Shown: one piece after another, positions 9,605 to 20,745 of the stretch
Position numbering within the stretch: position 1 is the stretch's first letter
Layout of the letters: every line of letters begins with the position of its first letter
Source: Lytechinus variegatus
Taxonomy: Eukaryota > Echinodermata > Echinoidea > Temnopleuroida > Toxopneustidae
NCBI RefSeq assembly: GCF_018143015.1
Contig: NC_054747.1
Span: 32,517,733 to 32,581,732 of the forward strand
Length of the DNA: 64,000 nucleotides
Reading direction: 5' to 3'
Made by a program: the position numbers and the translations under genes
The notes under the pieces: model-generated
The model's database searches: none
Told to the model about the DNA's origin: nothing
What the model saw: the letters and a program-made list of their open reading frames with translations, nothing else

Positions 9605-11560
9605 TGTTTCAAAAATAATCATGTAGATCCAAAGTCTTTTTTCTAGACCCGGATGTTTCAAAAATTATAATATATGTCCAAAGTCTTTTTTCCAGACCCA
9701 GTTGTTTCAAAAATTATAATATACGTCCAAAGTCTTTTTTCCAGACCCGGTTGTTTAAAAAATTCTAATATAAGTCCTAAGTCTTTTTTCCAGACCCGAT
9801 TGTTTAAAAAATAATAACATAAGCCCAAAGTCTTTATTTAAGACCCGATTGTTTAAAAATAATAATATAAGTCCAAAGTCTTTTCTCCAGACCTGGTTGT
9901 TTAGAAGATTATAATATAAATCCAAAGTCTTTATTCCAGACTCGGTTGTTTCAAATATTATAATATAGTCCAAAGTCTTTCCTCCAGACCCGGTTGTTTA
10001 AAAAAGTATAAGGTTAATCCAAAGTCTTTATTCCTAACCCGGTTGTTTAAAAAAAATATAATCTATGTCCAAAGTCTTTTTTTCCAGACCCCGTTATTTC
10101 AAATATTATGATATAAGTCCAAACTAAGGTACGATAATGATGTTCCAGTGGAATAAACATAAGAATCAAGCTTAGTCTTCTCTCCAGACCCAGTTAATTA
10201 AAACTGGTGGAATCAATGTCTTTGTTGTTGTTTTGAATTATACGGAATGTATTGTGAATATATTCGCCATGAGTAAATTGAGAATCAAGCATAGTCTTTT
10301 CTCCAGACCCGGTTATTTAAAACTAGAAACTGAAACCCTCTAGTAATGCCTTCATATAGCACAAAAGTCCAAAGTCTCGTTTCCAGACCTGGTACTTTCA
10401 AGAAATTATAATATAAGTCCAAAGTTTTTTTTCCAGACCCGGTTATTTCAAAAATTATAATATAAGTCCAAACTTAGATACCATGATGATATTCCAGTGG
10501 GGAAAAAATCGAGCTTAGCCTTTTCTCCAAACCCTGTTATTCAAAAATTGTAAATAACAAAACAACAACAACAAAAACTGTATAAAGTCTCCATAATCTT
10601 ATCAATGCTGGATAACATGGACATATAGCGTAGTCTTTCAGCCAGACTCAGTCATTTGTTTTTCAAAATAACGCTAATAGTAAAATTAGAAATAACTCCA
10701 AATCTAAGACCAAGCAATCCTTGAACCTAAGAACCTGTTTTTAAAAAGAAGTTTAGAACGTTGTCTTTATTCCAGACCTTATCATTACAAAAATTACGAA
10801 AAAGAATCTTCTAACATAAGACCCTATCACATTCTTTTGGAATAACACAAGTTTTAAAACGTTTTCTTTCCTCCAGACCAGGTTATATAAAAATGAATTA
10901 AAAATGAAAATCAAATCAAAAACCAATTTTCAATAGTTACACCCACTAAAAAAATATGTCTTTACCCCACACCCAGTTTTTTTTTTTATATAATAATACT
11001 AAGACCCCTACAAAACATTGTAATTATGCATGGATATAGCAAACGTCCTTTCTCCAGACTTTGTTATTATTATTTTTTTAAATAGTTTTTACCCATATTC
11101 TAAGACGAATACCCAATAATCTTACTACTGTGAAATAACATGGAGATCGATTGCAGACTTTTCTCCAGACACAATTATTTCATGAATAAAAAACCAATAA
11201 AACCCAACCCCAACAGCGAATCTAAGAACCAACAATCTTCCAAATTAAGACCAAGTAGAAAAGCACATGTTTAGAGCGTTGTCTCTTTTACAGACCCAGT
11301 CATTAAGAAATTAATTTAAACATTCTTAAAAACATTATTCTTATTCCTGTTGAATAACATGGATATTATGCTTAGACCTTCGTCTAGACCCAGTTATTTA
11401 TAAGATAAAAAAAATAGTGAAAAAAAACAAAGCTAAGACCAATTTTTTTAAATTAAACCCAGTTAAAATGCTTGGGTTTAGAGAGTTGTCTTTACCCCAC
11501 ACCCAGTTCTATTAAAAATACAAATTAAGCAAAAGATTAACCAGGAAAATTTAGACACCA
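9605..11560 (+). repeat. left inner array of the foldback element
   Basis: The first 500 bp are near-regular 48-49 bp units: the AAAGTCTTTTTTCCAGACCC segment recurs at about 9631, 9678, 9727, 9776, 9825 and 9873. Further in, the spacing widens to about 60-150 bp and the units decay, though TCTCCAGACCC-type cores continue to about 11500. The youngest, most regular units lie next to the arm. Confidence 0.85.
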
Positions 11561-12690
11561 GCCTCTCCCAAACTATAAAAAAACCTGTGATAACGCATAC
11601 CACAAAAACGACAAATTAATAAAAGGCGTAAATATTCAGATCTGAATGGTACGCGCCAAAACCCAAAATAACAACAACGAAATTTTACATTAATGATATT
11701 GTGGCGTCTTTGTTAATATTGTTTGTCTGTTTTTATCCTTTCTAATAATTTCCTATTTCGAAATAACATGGTCTAGAGCAAAGACTACACCATATTTAAA
11801 GACGTTTGTCCCCTGGAAAGATCAAACCTCAAGATGTTGATGGACTTGAATCCATCGACGCCGTAACCCCGTAACTCTGGTACGGGTGTGGGAGGGGGCT
11901 CCTCTTTCTTTCCCTGTCTCTCTTTCAGCCATTTAAAATCATTTTTTTCCCTATCTTATCACTTCTTGATCACATAAATCCTCTCTCTCTGTCTCTCTCT
12001 TTACTTTACGGGTCAATATAACCCCAGAAAATATATCTTAGGCCTCTGACATTATTGGAATTGTAACTAATAAAAAAAATGCTGAAAATATTACAAATGG
12101 TGCTTGGTACACTGAAAATTTAAAGTACCGAAGAACTTGTTAAAACGTTATCCCCTATTGTTAGAATAATTTTCTTTTATATAATATCTCATAGATCGTC
12201 GATCAACAACCTTATCGTTTTGGGGAAGTAATCCTCATATTGTGTGCTGATATCTTATTCCTCAGCTTTTTGTTTTATATTTAAAGGTTTTGTTTTATTT
12301 TTTCATAGATTAAAAAGGAATGAATATATAAGAAATAATAATGATAAAAAAGAAGTAATAAAAATAACACTAATTAAAATTGTTACCCTACTTCTCATAC
12401 AGTGGGTGGCAAAAATAGTCAATCATGACTTATTGCCAAATGAAAACATCGAATGGAATGGTTATCCCCTCTTGATCGAATGTTTTTCTTTTATATACTA
12501 TATCATAGATCGTTGATCAACAACCTTATCGTTTTCGTGAAGTAATCCCCCTATTGGTTACTGATATCTTATTTCTCAGTTTTTTTTTCATATGTATTAA
12601 AAGTTCTGTTATTTGTGTTTTTTTTCATAGAAAAAAGGAAGGAATATTAAAGAAATTATTTTTTATGGTTTGCAGGGTCGTTCTTTTGTT
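11561..12690. other. core of the foldback element, with a ~175-bp direct duplication
   Basis: This sequence is not repeated in the opposite arm. Segments at about 12165-12330 and 12480-12655 are direct copies sharing CATAGATCGTCGATCAACAACC, read as a variant CATAGATCGTTGATCAACAACC in the second, then CTTATCGTTTT and TTTCATAGA. AT-rich; the frame at 12244-12516 crosses one copy and is not convincing as a gene. Confidence 0.6.
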
Positions 12691-13400
12691 GTTGTTATTG
12701 TTGTGTTTTTAATGATTTTTATAACTGGGTCTGACAAAAAGACTATGCTATATTTTCATATCTGAATGACATTCATATCTGAATGACTCGCGCCTCAAAA
12801 CCCAAGCTAACAACAACAACAACAAAGTTATTTAGCATAAATAGGATCATGGGTCTTTGTTTTTTATAATTATTATAATTTTTTAAATAACCGTCTCTGG
12901 AAAAAAGACTTTGGACTTATATTATAATATTTGAATTAAGCGGGTATGGAAAAAAATCGTATTTTTGTGCAATATAAATGCATTACTATAGGGTTTCAGC
13001 TTTAGTTACCGGGTCTGGAGCAAAGACTATGCTTGATTCTCAATTTACTATTAACGTCTGGAGAAAAGATTAAGCTCGATTCTCATTTTTTATTCCACTG
13101 GAATATCATTATTGTATCTTAGTTTGGACTTCAGTTATTATTTTTGAAATAACCGGGTCTGCAAAAAAGACTTTGGAAGTATATCATAATTCTTTAAACA
13201 ACAAGGTATGGAAAAGACTTTGGATTTATATCATTATTTTTTAAACAACCGGGTCTGGAAAAAGAGACTTTGGGTTTATATTATTATTTTTGAAACAACC
13301 GGGTCTGGAATAAAGACTTTGGATTTATATTATAATTTGTTAAATAACCGGGTCAGGAAAAGAAACTTTGCACTTGTGTGCTTTATTAACGCATTACTAT
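12691..13400 (-). repeat. right inner array of the foldback element
   Basis: Units of the form CCGGGTCTGGAAAAAAGACTT in inverted orientation to the left array, for example near 12895, 13155, 13205, 13250 and 13305. There are fewer and more irregular copies than on the left, so the two inner arrays have evolved separately while the outer arms stayed similar. Confidence 0.85.
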
Positions 13401-13437
13401 ATGATTTTAGTTAAGAACGGATTTGCCAAAAAGCCCT

Positions 13438-13556
13438 TCAAATTTATAACATTTGTGGGTAAAGTCATTATTACATTTGTGGGCGATCAAAAATTATTAC
13501 ATTTGTGGGTAAAGTGTTATTACATTTGTGGGCGTTATTACATTTGTGGGTGCAAC
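13438..13556 (+). repeat. short tandem repeat ACATTTGTGGG in right arm only
   Basis: Five copies of ACATTTGTGGG with spacers GTAAAGT or GCG within about 115 bp, directly before a C homopolymer. The left arm has no counterpart, so this is a late, one-sided addition. Confidence 0.8.
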
Positions 13557-14427
13557 AGTCCCCCCCCCCCTGCCTCTCTGAATAGCTTTTCATTGCCGAT
13601 GTCACTGTATAGCTTCTCCCTTATGCAGGCATGTTTCTCATTTCAACAGTAATTTTATGAAACATTTCATTAGAAATAGGCTTTATATGGATAAATGCAG
13701 TGATTTGCACATATCCCGGAGGTTTGCACTTTTCCCGTGAAAATTGTTCATTTGCACATATCCCGTCGTCACGTTTGCACAGATGCCGTTGATAAATTTT
13801 GACAGATTTGCACATTTCCCGGCGTGGCGTTTGCACAAATTCCGTTGTTTGCACAAATCCCGGCGAAATTTTGCACATATACCGTTGTTTGCACATATCC
13901 GCGCCGGCGTTTGCACATATCACGGCTCCACAGACCCCCCATTTTTACACTCAAATTTCCGTTCCAAGGCATAGCATTTTTATCTTATTGAGAAAAGGAA
14001 CAAAGAAAGCCGCTCCAAGGCATAGCATTTTCTTCTTATAGAGAAAAAGAAAGAAATCCACTCCAAAGCTTCGTGTATTTTCCGTTACGCCGTTCCGGTC
14101 GAAATTTTGGTGAAAAGCGTCCGCAGCTCGCTGTCCGAACATCGCCTCTGCGCTAGCGCGCCCGGCAATCGTGCCGCCGGGCTAGCTGCGTGCACGTTCC
14201 ATAGGGATGCATAAGAACTCGCACGCAGGCGACCCGTTCCAAGGACTCCCGTTTTCACAAACGTTTGTAGTTCCGAAGCCCGTTTCGAGGACCCTCCTTT
14301 TTACAATAAGCCCGCTCCAAGGCCCCCGTACATACCTACTACGGTTTTGGTAAAGTGCACTCCCCCCGGACCCCTTACCCACGAAACCCGAGAAACGTTG
14401 CTTATACCTCCCCATCCAACGCCTTAC

Positions 14428-14619
14428 ACTCTTAGAAATGTTGGGCAACATAAAACTGTCCTCACAACAACATTAATTGATTAAAACTTTCTGGGTAGTT
14501 TTAAACCAATAATGTGTGCTTTGGGTAAAAACCACACAGTATTGGTTGAAAACTACCAAGAGTTGGGTATTTTTTAACCGATTGTTGTGTGGACAGTATG
14601 TTACCCAACATTTAAGAGT
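14428..14619. mobile_element. hairpin MITE, ~190 bp
   Basis: Left end CTCTTAGAAATGTTGGGCAA; right end in reverse CTCTTAAATGTTGGGTAACA. Inner parts also pair (TGTCCTCACAACAA with TTGTTGTGTGGACA; AAAACTACCAAGAG region with CTGGGTAGTTTT), so nearly the whole element folds on itself. It sits 58 bp outside the composite element. Confidence 0.8.
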
Positions 14620-15703
14620 TTGATTCTTTTCCGCTAATCGGGCTTGTAATATTATACCAGTTTATTACTAGTAGCATTTCTCCATCCTGACGACTGTTTT
14701 CTTATCATACGAATTTGAGTTTCAGTGCAATTTCGTTTGTCTTGTAATGATTTATATTCGGTCTCCCACCTCCCACCCCCCCCCTCCACCTCCCCCTTCG
14801 CTCTCTTTCTTTCTGAAATTCGTTCTCATTTTCTCCTCGGTCTCCTTAGATTTGGTAACATGAGATTTTCTTTTCTTTTTGAAACATAATACGCTTTTAT
14901 AAATATTGTCTTTTAACGCGGGCAAATGTCACGTTCGTGACAAAATTGCGCGACATTGAAATTTTCTTATGATGTTATAGAATTCGGTTTATCGTCCGAC
15001 CGTTAATGAAGGTTACTTAGACATGCAAAATGATTGCTCAAACTGAAGGCAAAAGTTTATCTAGTTTATAAATTACGCCCCAGATCCATTTTATCACTCA
15101 CGATTTTTATCAATATTATTATTATTGTTGTTGTTATTGTTATTGTTATTATGATTATGATAATTGTCATTATGACGATGATAATTATGATAATGGTGAT
15201 TACTATTATTATTATCATTATTATCATCATCACATTTTTCATATTATTTCATCATAATTTGGAATAGGAAATTATAAATGAAAGCAAAACCTAACTGCTT
15301 AGGCGGAAGTTGATGGGTCGCGTGATCTGAATAAACAATAAGCCTCTACGGGGAACTCTATACGCATCGATCCCTTTGAAAATGCAATTAAGGACAGTTA
15401 TATTTGTACGCATCATTATCAGTGCATATTTTACACCCTGCGCGCTGACGTCACAAAGGACAAAGAAGTGATTATCAGCTGATAGTATGAGCTGATCATA
15501 TTTTTCTCTTCTGTACCCTAGCTGCAGATGCTATGTGTTATTTTATAAAGCTAATAAACTGGAATTATTCCATGGAACATTTTTTTTTCAAAAACATCAA
15601 AATACTCTGCAGTGCTGCGAAGTATGACAAAAATGACACAAAGTTTGATAGTAGAGTAAAAAATAAAGAGGCTTTAATAGGAGGAAATTATAATTTGCTT
15701 TAA
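14620..15703. other. sparse region with (ATT)n tract
   Basis: There is a C/T-rich run at 14760-14810 and a degenerate ATT/ATG/GTT triplet tract at about 15105-15235. An exact CRE-type octamer TGACGTCA is at 15446-15453, without a gene beside it. No splice-bounded frame was found. Confidence 0.5.
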
Positions 15704-15838
15704 AAAATTCGGCATTACTCCTATGTGCTTAAGATCGGTGGGCTCGATTTGTAATGAAAATCACAAGTCAGAAAAATGATTTTCATTACAGATCGAGCAC
15801 ACCGATCTTAAGCGCATATAGAGTAATGCCGAAAATTT
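15704..15838. mobile_element. 135-bp near-perfect hairpin element
   Basis: Two arms of about 60 bp (left beginning AAATTCGGCATTACTCCTAT, right ending AGGAGTAATGCCGAA-like in reverse as ATAGAGTAATGCCGAAAATTT) surround a loop of about 13 bases. It is most likely a small palindromic MITE or a solo arm pair of a larger element. It has no coding content. Confidence 0.75.
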
Positions 15839-16466
15839 GTTAGCAAATGGTAGAATGGTTTCGAATTTTTCCTCACAAATATATACAAAGCATTTGGCGC
15901 GTTTTTCGAGTGTTTTAAAAAGCACATTTGCTCTTATAAAAGTACTGATAGTTTGAAAACAAGCACATGAACCAATTGTTTCTTATGTTTGCACCTCTTA
16001 GGCATGTTAGATATACCTTCCTCTACAATTTTGCAAAGTGCGGTGAAAAATGACATGGGTTTTGAATAAAGTGCAGCATTTATTGTACTTCTCAAGTTTC
16101 TTATTGAAATTTGAGAATAGGTTTTCGCTATCTTTCACACATTTTTTAAGAACCGGCAATGCTGTTAGACTTCAAAGACCAAACAAATAGCATTATAAAT
16201 CGATTCCCCATCTTAAGGGTACAATTATTAACAATATTGATAAATTTGATGAAGTTTTCATGGATTTTGACTAAGTAATGGTAACAGAGTTTAAAGTGAT
16301 CTCGTGAGGTCTAACAATTTCAAATTCTTATGAATGCGCAATTCTCAAGAACATCCTTTTTGGATGAACTTTGAAGCTCTATTTAAAAAATCAAGCACAT
16401 GGACCTATGTTAATTTTTGCATAGTTGGAATATTCCATTGCTAAAGTATCTAAACCCCTCGAAAAA
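15839..16466. other. unassigned AT-rich sequence
   Basis: About 630 bp; no gene, no repeat ends and no informative motif seen. Confidence 0.5.
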
Positions 16467-18045
16467 AGTTCTGCAACTCAAGAATTTTGAGTGCTAATAA
16501 AATTTTTAGTGTGCCATCATCATATGTAAAAGTGGTATCATTGTAAAGTATGATTATTCCTCTTTACGATCATGTGTCATCTGTAATGCTATTGTTATCA
16601 TGATTTACACAGACATGATAAATATGCAGCAATGTAAAAAATGAAATGTTGCAAAATTCGTTGCCATGTCATGTTTGAGTTCTGCAAATCAAACTGCAAG
16701 TTTGAGTGCTAATAAATTTCTTAATGTGCCATCATCATGTGTAAACAGTGGCGTAACTACGGGGGGCATGGGGGGGGGGGCAAAAAAAACGGGGAAAGGG
16801 AGAAAAAGCGGGAGAAAGGAAGACAAACGTAGTGGGGAAAGAAGAAATTATGTTCATTATAAATGTTATATTATATTATAATTATGTTATACTACATAAG
16901 AAGCATTTTTTCATAACTTTATGAAACATTATTTGCTCACAGGGCCTATGACTTTATTGTTCCTGGTGCTCGCATAGACCGTTTAAAGAGATAAATAATC
17001 CTGATGTACTAAAACCTCCCGTTTTCAAATCAATATACTGTACACCATATACATTACCTCGCAATTCGAGTCATAATTTTTTCATGTAGTGACATTTGCT
17101 TTTTTTCATGACTACTTAGATTGATTGCCCTATTTAAGGTCTAATATAAAACATTTCCTGTCCGTGCAAACGTTCACATTAGTTGATTGGTGAGATGTCT
17201 ACTCTTCAATCAATGAATTCCTAAAATCAGTCCTTAAAATGTCGAGTTTTCTGATCTCAATATCAAAAGTTTTCAGCTCGCGCTTCGCGCTCGCATCATT
17301 TGGTTAGTGAAATACGTACGGTCTTAGTGAATTCCTGAAAACAAACAAGTCTTAGAATGCCCCTCTTTAGGTCTGAGTTTCCTAAATTTTCAGCTCGCGC
17401 TTCGCGCTCGCAGTATTTGATTTGTGAGATGCGTATGATAATCATGATTACCATGTCTACAAAAAATGCTTTATGTGTTTATATGTAATTCTAACAAAAT
17501 CAGCAAAGGTTGGTACTAGCATTAGATGACTTTGCTGAGATATGTAAACTCTTAATGGATTCCAAAAACATATTTCCCGTTTTGGGTCAATATATACAAA
17601 AATTTCAGATCGCGCTTCGCATCGTTTGTTTAGCGAAGCAGGTACATATCATGATTACAAAAAAAATTGCTTATATATAATGTCCCTTTTTAGGTCTGAA
17701 TATCAAAAACTTTCAGCTCGCGCTCGCATTATTCAATCAGTGAGATACATATCCGTTTAATAGCACTGCATGTCCTTAAAATGTTTCTATTAGGTCAGTA
17801 TACCTAAAAACTGAGCGCGCTTCGCGCGCTCCCTAAATGACCCGAATTTTTTGCTGGTGCCCCCCCATGCCGTGGCCCACGGTACGCCACTGTGTGTAAA
17901 AGTGATATCTTTAGAAAGCATGATTATTCTTCTTTACAATCATGTGTCATTTGTAATGCTAGTGTAATCATGAAATACACAGACATGATAATACGCAGCA
18001 ACATTAGAAATGAAATGTTGCAAAATGCGTCGTTTCCAATAGGGA
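16467..18045 (+). repeat. tandem direct duplication (~200-bp unit) with a hAT element in the second copy
   Basis: Copy 1 is about 16467-16665. Copy 2 is about 16675-16747 plus 17893-18045. Shared landmarks in order: GAGTTCTGCAA near 16468 (variant) and 16677; GAGTGCTAATAAA; GTGCCATCATCAT; GTAAAAGTG; CATGATTATTC; CATGTGTCAT; TACACAGACATGATAA; AATGAAATGTTGCAAAAT. Copy 1 keeps the uninterrupted CATCATATGTAAAAGTGG, the equivalent of the hAT insertion site. Confidence 0.8.
16748..17892. mobile_element. hAT-like non-autonomous element with perfect 8-bp target duplication
   Basis: Starts CAGTGGCGTAACTACGGGGG and ends CCACGGTACGCCACTG. The inverted termini CAGTGGCGTA are typical of hAT. TGTGTAAA flanks it exactly at 16740-16747 and 17893-17900. 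The 1,145-bp interior has a poly-G/poly-A start and about five degenerate tandem units of about 110 bp. Each unit carries a GCTCGCGCTTCGCGCTCGC motif (17277, 17394, 17607, 17716, 17812) followed by a TTTGxTTxGTGAGATxCxTA-type phrase. No transposase frame. Confidence 0.88.
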
Positions 18046-18700
18046 ATTTCCAATTGTTTCGAGGTTGGACCGAGTTCATTCACTGTCACCTAGCTGCATG
18101 GTGGAAATTCTATAGAAATGAAGACTCTTGTTAAAAATCAATGCATTTTGCAACATTTCACTTCTGACTTTTCTCAATGTTCAGGGAGACTGCATATTCC
18201 ATGATTACATAATCACAACAAATGGCATGTCATTGTAAAGAGGAATAATTCAGCTTTCTAATGATACCAATTTCATCTTTTATACTTCATTAACTAAAAA
18301 GATATCATCCCCCAAAACTGAGTTGCAATTTTTTTTGAGGGGTTTATGTGCAAAATTTTGTGAAAATGACATGGATTTCACTTTATCTGTGGAACGTCCT
18401 TAAAATCACATGGGAGTGATGAGCATGACCCTGGGGAAAGGCGGGAGTGCTGAAGCACCCTATGATTTTCCCAGGGGGCACTTCGTGTATTATTCTTCAT
18501 AGTCAGCTCCCCCAGGAATTCGGAGACGTGTAGCAAATTTGGAAAAAAATGTAAAAAAAAAATTTCCAACATCTTCTGTTGATTTTTTTGGCTTATCAAA
18601 TTTGTCGGGACCCAACCGACCTTCATTTTGTAGTGAAACCTTTTCTTTGTTGGGGGGGGTATAAAAAAATACTTCGGCACCCCCAAAAAAAATCGTTCCC
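18046..18700. other. unassigned, repeat-like
   Basis: It includes GAAGCACCCTATGATTTTCC with CCAGGGGGCAC, a phrase also seen in variant form at 51325-51365. That suggests an old repeat without visible ends. Poly-A and poly-G homopolymers lie at 18545-18565 and 18650-18660. No gene. Confidence 0.4.
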
Positions 18701-18950
18701 AGGGCCCAAGGGGCTGAGAGGCTTTTATCGGAAGTTGGTGGACTGGGACAGCAGATCATTCGAAAATTTGGCGAGGAAGAACAATTGCAATTATGTCGTC
18801 GTCCAGAGTCAAGAGATTCCGATGCTATCCCCGTCGCGAAATTATTTTTCGACAAAAGCCTCAAAAGCTCTCCACTGTGATTTGACTCGCATTTTCAAAG
18901 GAATTTGGTGTGTTGTAGAAAGATTCCACGTAGGAAATGCTACAATGCCT
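18701..18950. mobile_element. diverged copy of the TTCGCATTTACT palindromic MITE family
   Basis: GAAGTTGGTGGACTGGGACAG, the GCAGATCATTCG/GGAAGA segment, AACAATTGCAATTATGTCG and CTCTCCACTGTGATTTG match the element at 59091-59387 (where they read GGTGGACCGGCGGGACAG and so on, on the reverse strand). The ends are worn, with TAGAAAGATTCCACGTAGG as the probable right terminus. Confidence 0.6.
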
Positions 18951-19071
18951 AAAAAGCACGTCTACGCAGGTGCCGCAGAACGGTTTTCAAAGTGAGGGTG
19001 GGGGGGGGGGGGGGAGCTGACCATGCAAAAATCACAATCATAAGGTGATTTTGACGTTTTTGTAGCACAAT

Positions 19072-19625
19072 CCGGGGGGGGGGGCCACTTCCATTCACGA
19101 GTGGATACCATGCGCGACCATGGGGTCTCGAAAAGCACCCTAAACACGTAATTTCCATATTCTGAAAATGCACCCCTTAACAAGTATTGGCGTGTGAAAC
19201 CCTACCCTTAACAAGTATTGGAAACAAAACGATACTCTTGGCAAATATTCCCTGAAATGAACCCCTAAACAAGTACAGGAATGTTTTGTTGTTACGGGTC
19301 CTTCGGTCGTCGGCTTTACCTTATTTGGTTTAGTACGACCCCACCTTCTACACCTCGCGCAAATCGGACTCTAAACACGAAGTGTTGGAGCAAAAAGGAC
19401 ATCCTTTATAAAACATTTTGATTTCGTTTTATCATCCCCGCAAATTCGACCCTAAACACGTAATTTTCCAAGTGAAATAGATACCCTTTTTTCATTATTT
19501 TTGTGTTTTTGACACCCTTATCACGTTACGTACGTAACGTGCCCTATCGTGAAAAGGACATCCTTTTTACGTGTTTTTTTTGGTCGCTCATGGTATACAC
19601 TCGTCAATGTAAGTGGCCCCCCGGG
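19072..19625. mobile_element. hAT-like MITE, 554 bp, with 8-bp target duplication
   Basis: Inverted termini of about 45 bp: CCGGGGG..GGCCACTTCCATT at the left, and reversed right end CCCGGGGGGCCACTTACATT. Both continue into ACGAGTG, ATACCATG and GCGACC. AGCACAAT occurs at 19064-19071 and 19626-19633. The interior holds repeated phrases such as CCCTTAACAAGTATTGG and ACCCTAAACACGTAATTT. It belongs to the same terminal style as 9202-14369 and 51469-51986, but the interior differs. Confidence 0.85.
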
Positions 19626-20510
19626 AGCACAATTACCATGATTATGATAATAAAGGGCATATTAAATAATGGTTAATTATCTATCAAAATGGTTTCATGC
19701 AGGCTACTTAGGGTTCGAAATAATGCAGTTGAGTTTTACTTTCCTATCATCATGGTCATTATCCTATTCTTAAGCAGGTTTGAAAGTCAATTTCAAGATG
19801 ACTCTTATACCCATTAATAACAAAACAACAAAGAAGCATATAAGAAATCAATCAACGAGAGCTGATTTTTTTTCTTTAGGTTTAGACCTAAAACCGGGGT
19901 CACTATTCACTTGTTGTAATCATGAAAAGGATGGGTATGTTGTCCCAATCGAGACTATGTGAGAATGAAGCGTGAGCGATATTTTTCTCCTTTTTTAAAT
20001 GATATCCTTTAATTAACTATTTATTGCAGTGAATGCATACTAACAAGCTTTGCTTTCCAGAATAAAAAGAATGAATGCAATCAATCACTCAATCAATCAA
20101 ATGATCTGAAAGTGTTTTTATTCTACTTTCCAATCATTCACCTCCTCCTGTTTCATTCACTTTTCTTTTTTTCTTAATGTGTTTTTATAATTGACCGTTT
20201 GCATTCCTGTTATTATAAATACAATGTAGGTACATTCACAAAAGATGTTGAATACCTTGCGAGGAAGGTCAGACGCATCGCTCTGTTTGTTCAGTGAGTA
20301 ATATCTTCTATCGAATTTTGTTATTTTTGAATTAGACAAATAAAGGGATGTTCATATATATATATATATATATATTGTACATGCCTGAAGGAGGACCGTC
20401 GAAAATTCGAGTGAATGATAAAAACTTTATTTCCAATCCAAACATTATTATCAGCAATATTATTTTGTTACATTACCATGATTACTGAAACCAATACGTG
20501 AAACTTTAAA
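19626..20510. other. sparse region
   Basis: No gene recognised. A (TA)n run lies at about 20351-20374 and a degenerate (ATCA)n run at about 20075-20100. Confidence 0.5.
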
Positions 20511-20511
20511 G

Positions 20512-20562
<51 letters not shown>

Positions 20563-20745
20563 TGTTTGTGCGTGTGTGTGTGGGTGTGCGTGTGTGTGTG
20601 GGGGGATGGTACGTTGTGTAGGCAGGACTGAGGGCGATATCCAGGTGTGATTTGGGAGAAAGTGACTGTGTAGGTGTGTGTGAGTGTGTATGTGTGTATG
20701 TGAGGGTGTGTGTATGTGTTTTTTTTTGGGGGGGGGAGGGATAAT
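20511..20745. repeat. (TA)n(TG)n compound microsatellite and TG-rich minisatellite
   Basis: (TA)n at 20511-20530 passes directly into (TG)n to about 20605. TG-rich and TGTATG-rich sequence and a G homopolymer continue to 20745. Frames on the minus strand through this tract give Thr-His repeats and are not genes. Confidence 0.92.

Larger units (their letters stand above)
9263..13932. mobile_element. palindromic foldback element with tandem-array arms, 4.67 kb
   Basis: The outer arms (9263 to about 9605 and about 13585-13932) are inverted copies at about 95% identity. Both begin TGTGGAGCCGTGATATGTGC. Inside each arm is a tandem array of a ~49-bp unit (AAAGTCTTTTTTCCAGACCC on the left, the complement on the right), followed by a non-palindromic core (about 11560-12690). 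GACCC lies at both junctions (9258-9262 and 13933-13937), a 5-bp target duplication in the host MITE. No transposase frame is visible. The layout recalls Drosophila FB elements and sea urchin TU elements; the relationship is inferred from architecture only. Confidence 0.75.
9202..14369. mobile_element. hAT-like MITE split by a 4.7-kb foldback element
   Basis: The outer parts (9202-9262 and 13933-14369) together match the uninterrupted copy at 51469-51986. Both contain CACTCAGTATATAATGC, GTGCCGCGGAGGGGACC, GTTCCAAGGCATAGCATTTT and CGAGGACCCTCC, in the same order. The element starts CCGGGGGG and ends CCCCCCGG and is flanked by ACCCCTTAC at 9193-9201 and 14370-14378. This 8-9 bp duplication fits hAT. 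Without the insert it would be about 0.5 kb and non-coding. Confidence 0.8.

Noticed and set aside
12244-12516. 90-codon frame in the foldback core
   Set aside because: AT-rich, crosses an internal duplication, no homology recognised.
9600-13400. CRISPR-like array (repeats of ~49 bp)
   Set aside because: The units are contiguous without unique spacers and are arranged as inverted arms in a eukaryotic foldback element.
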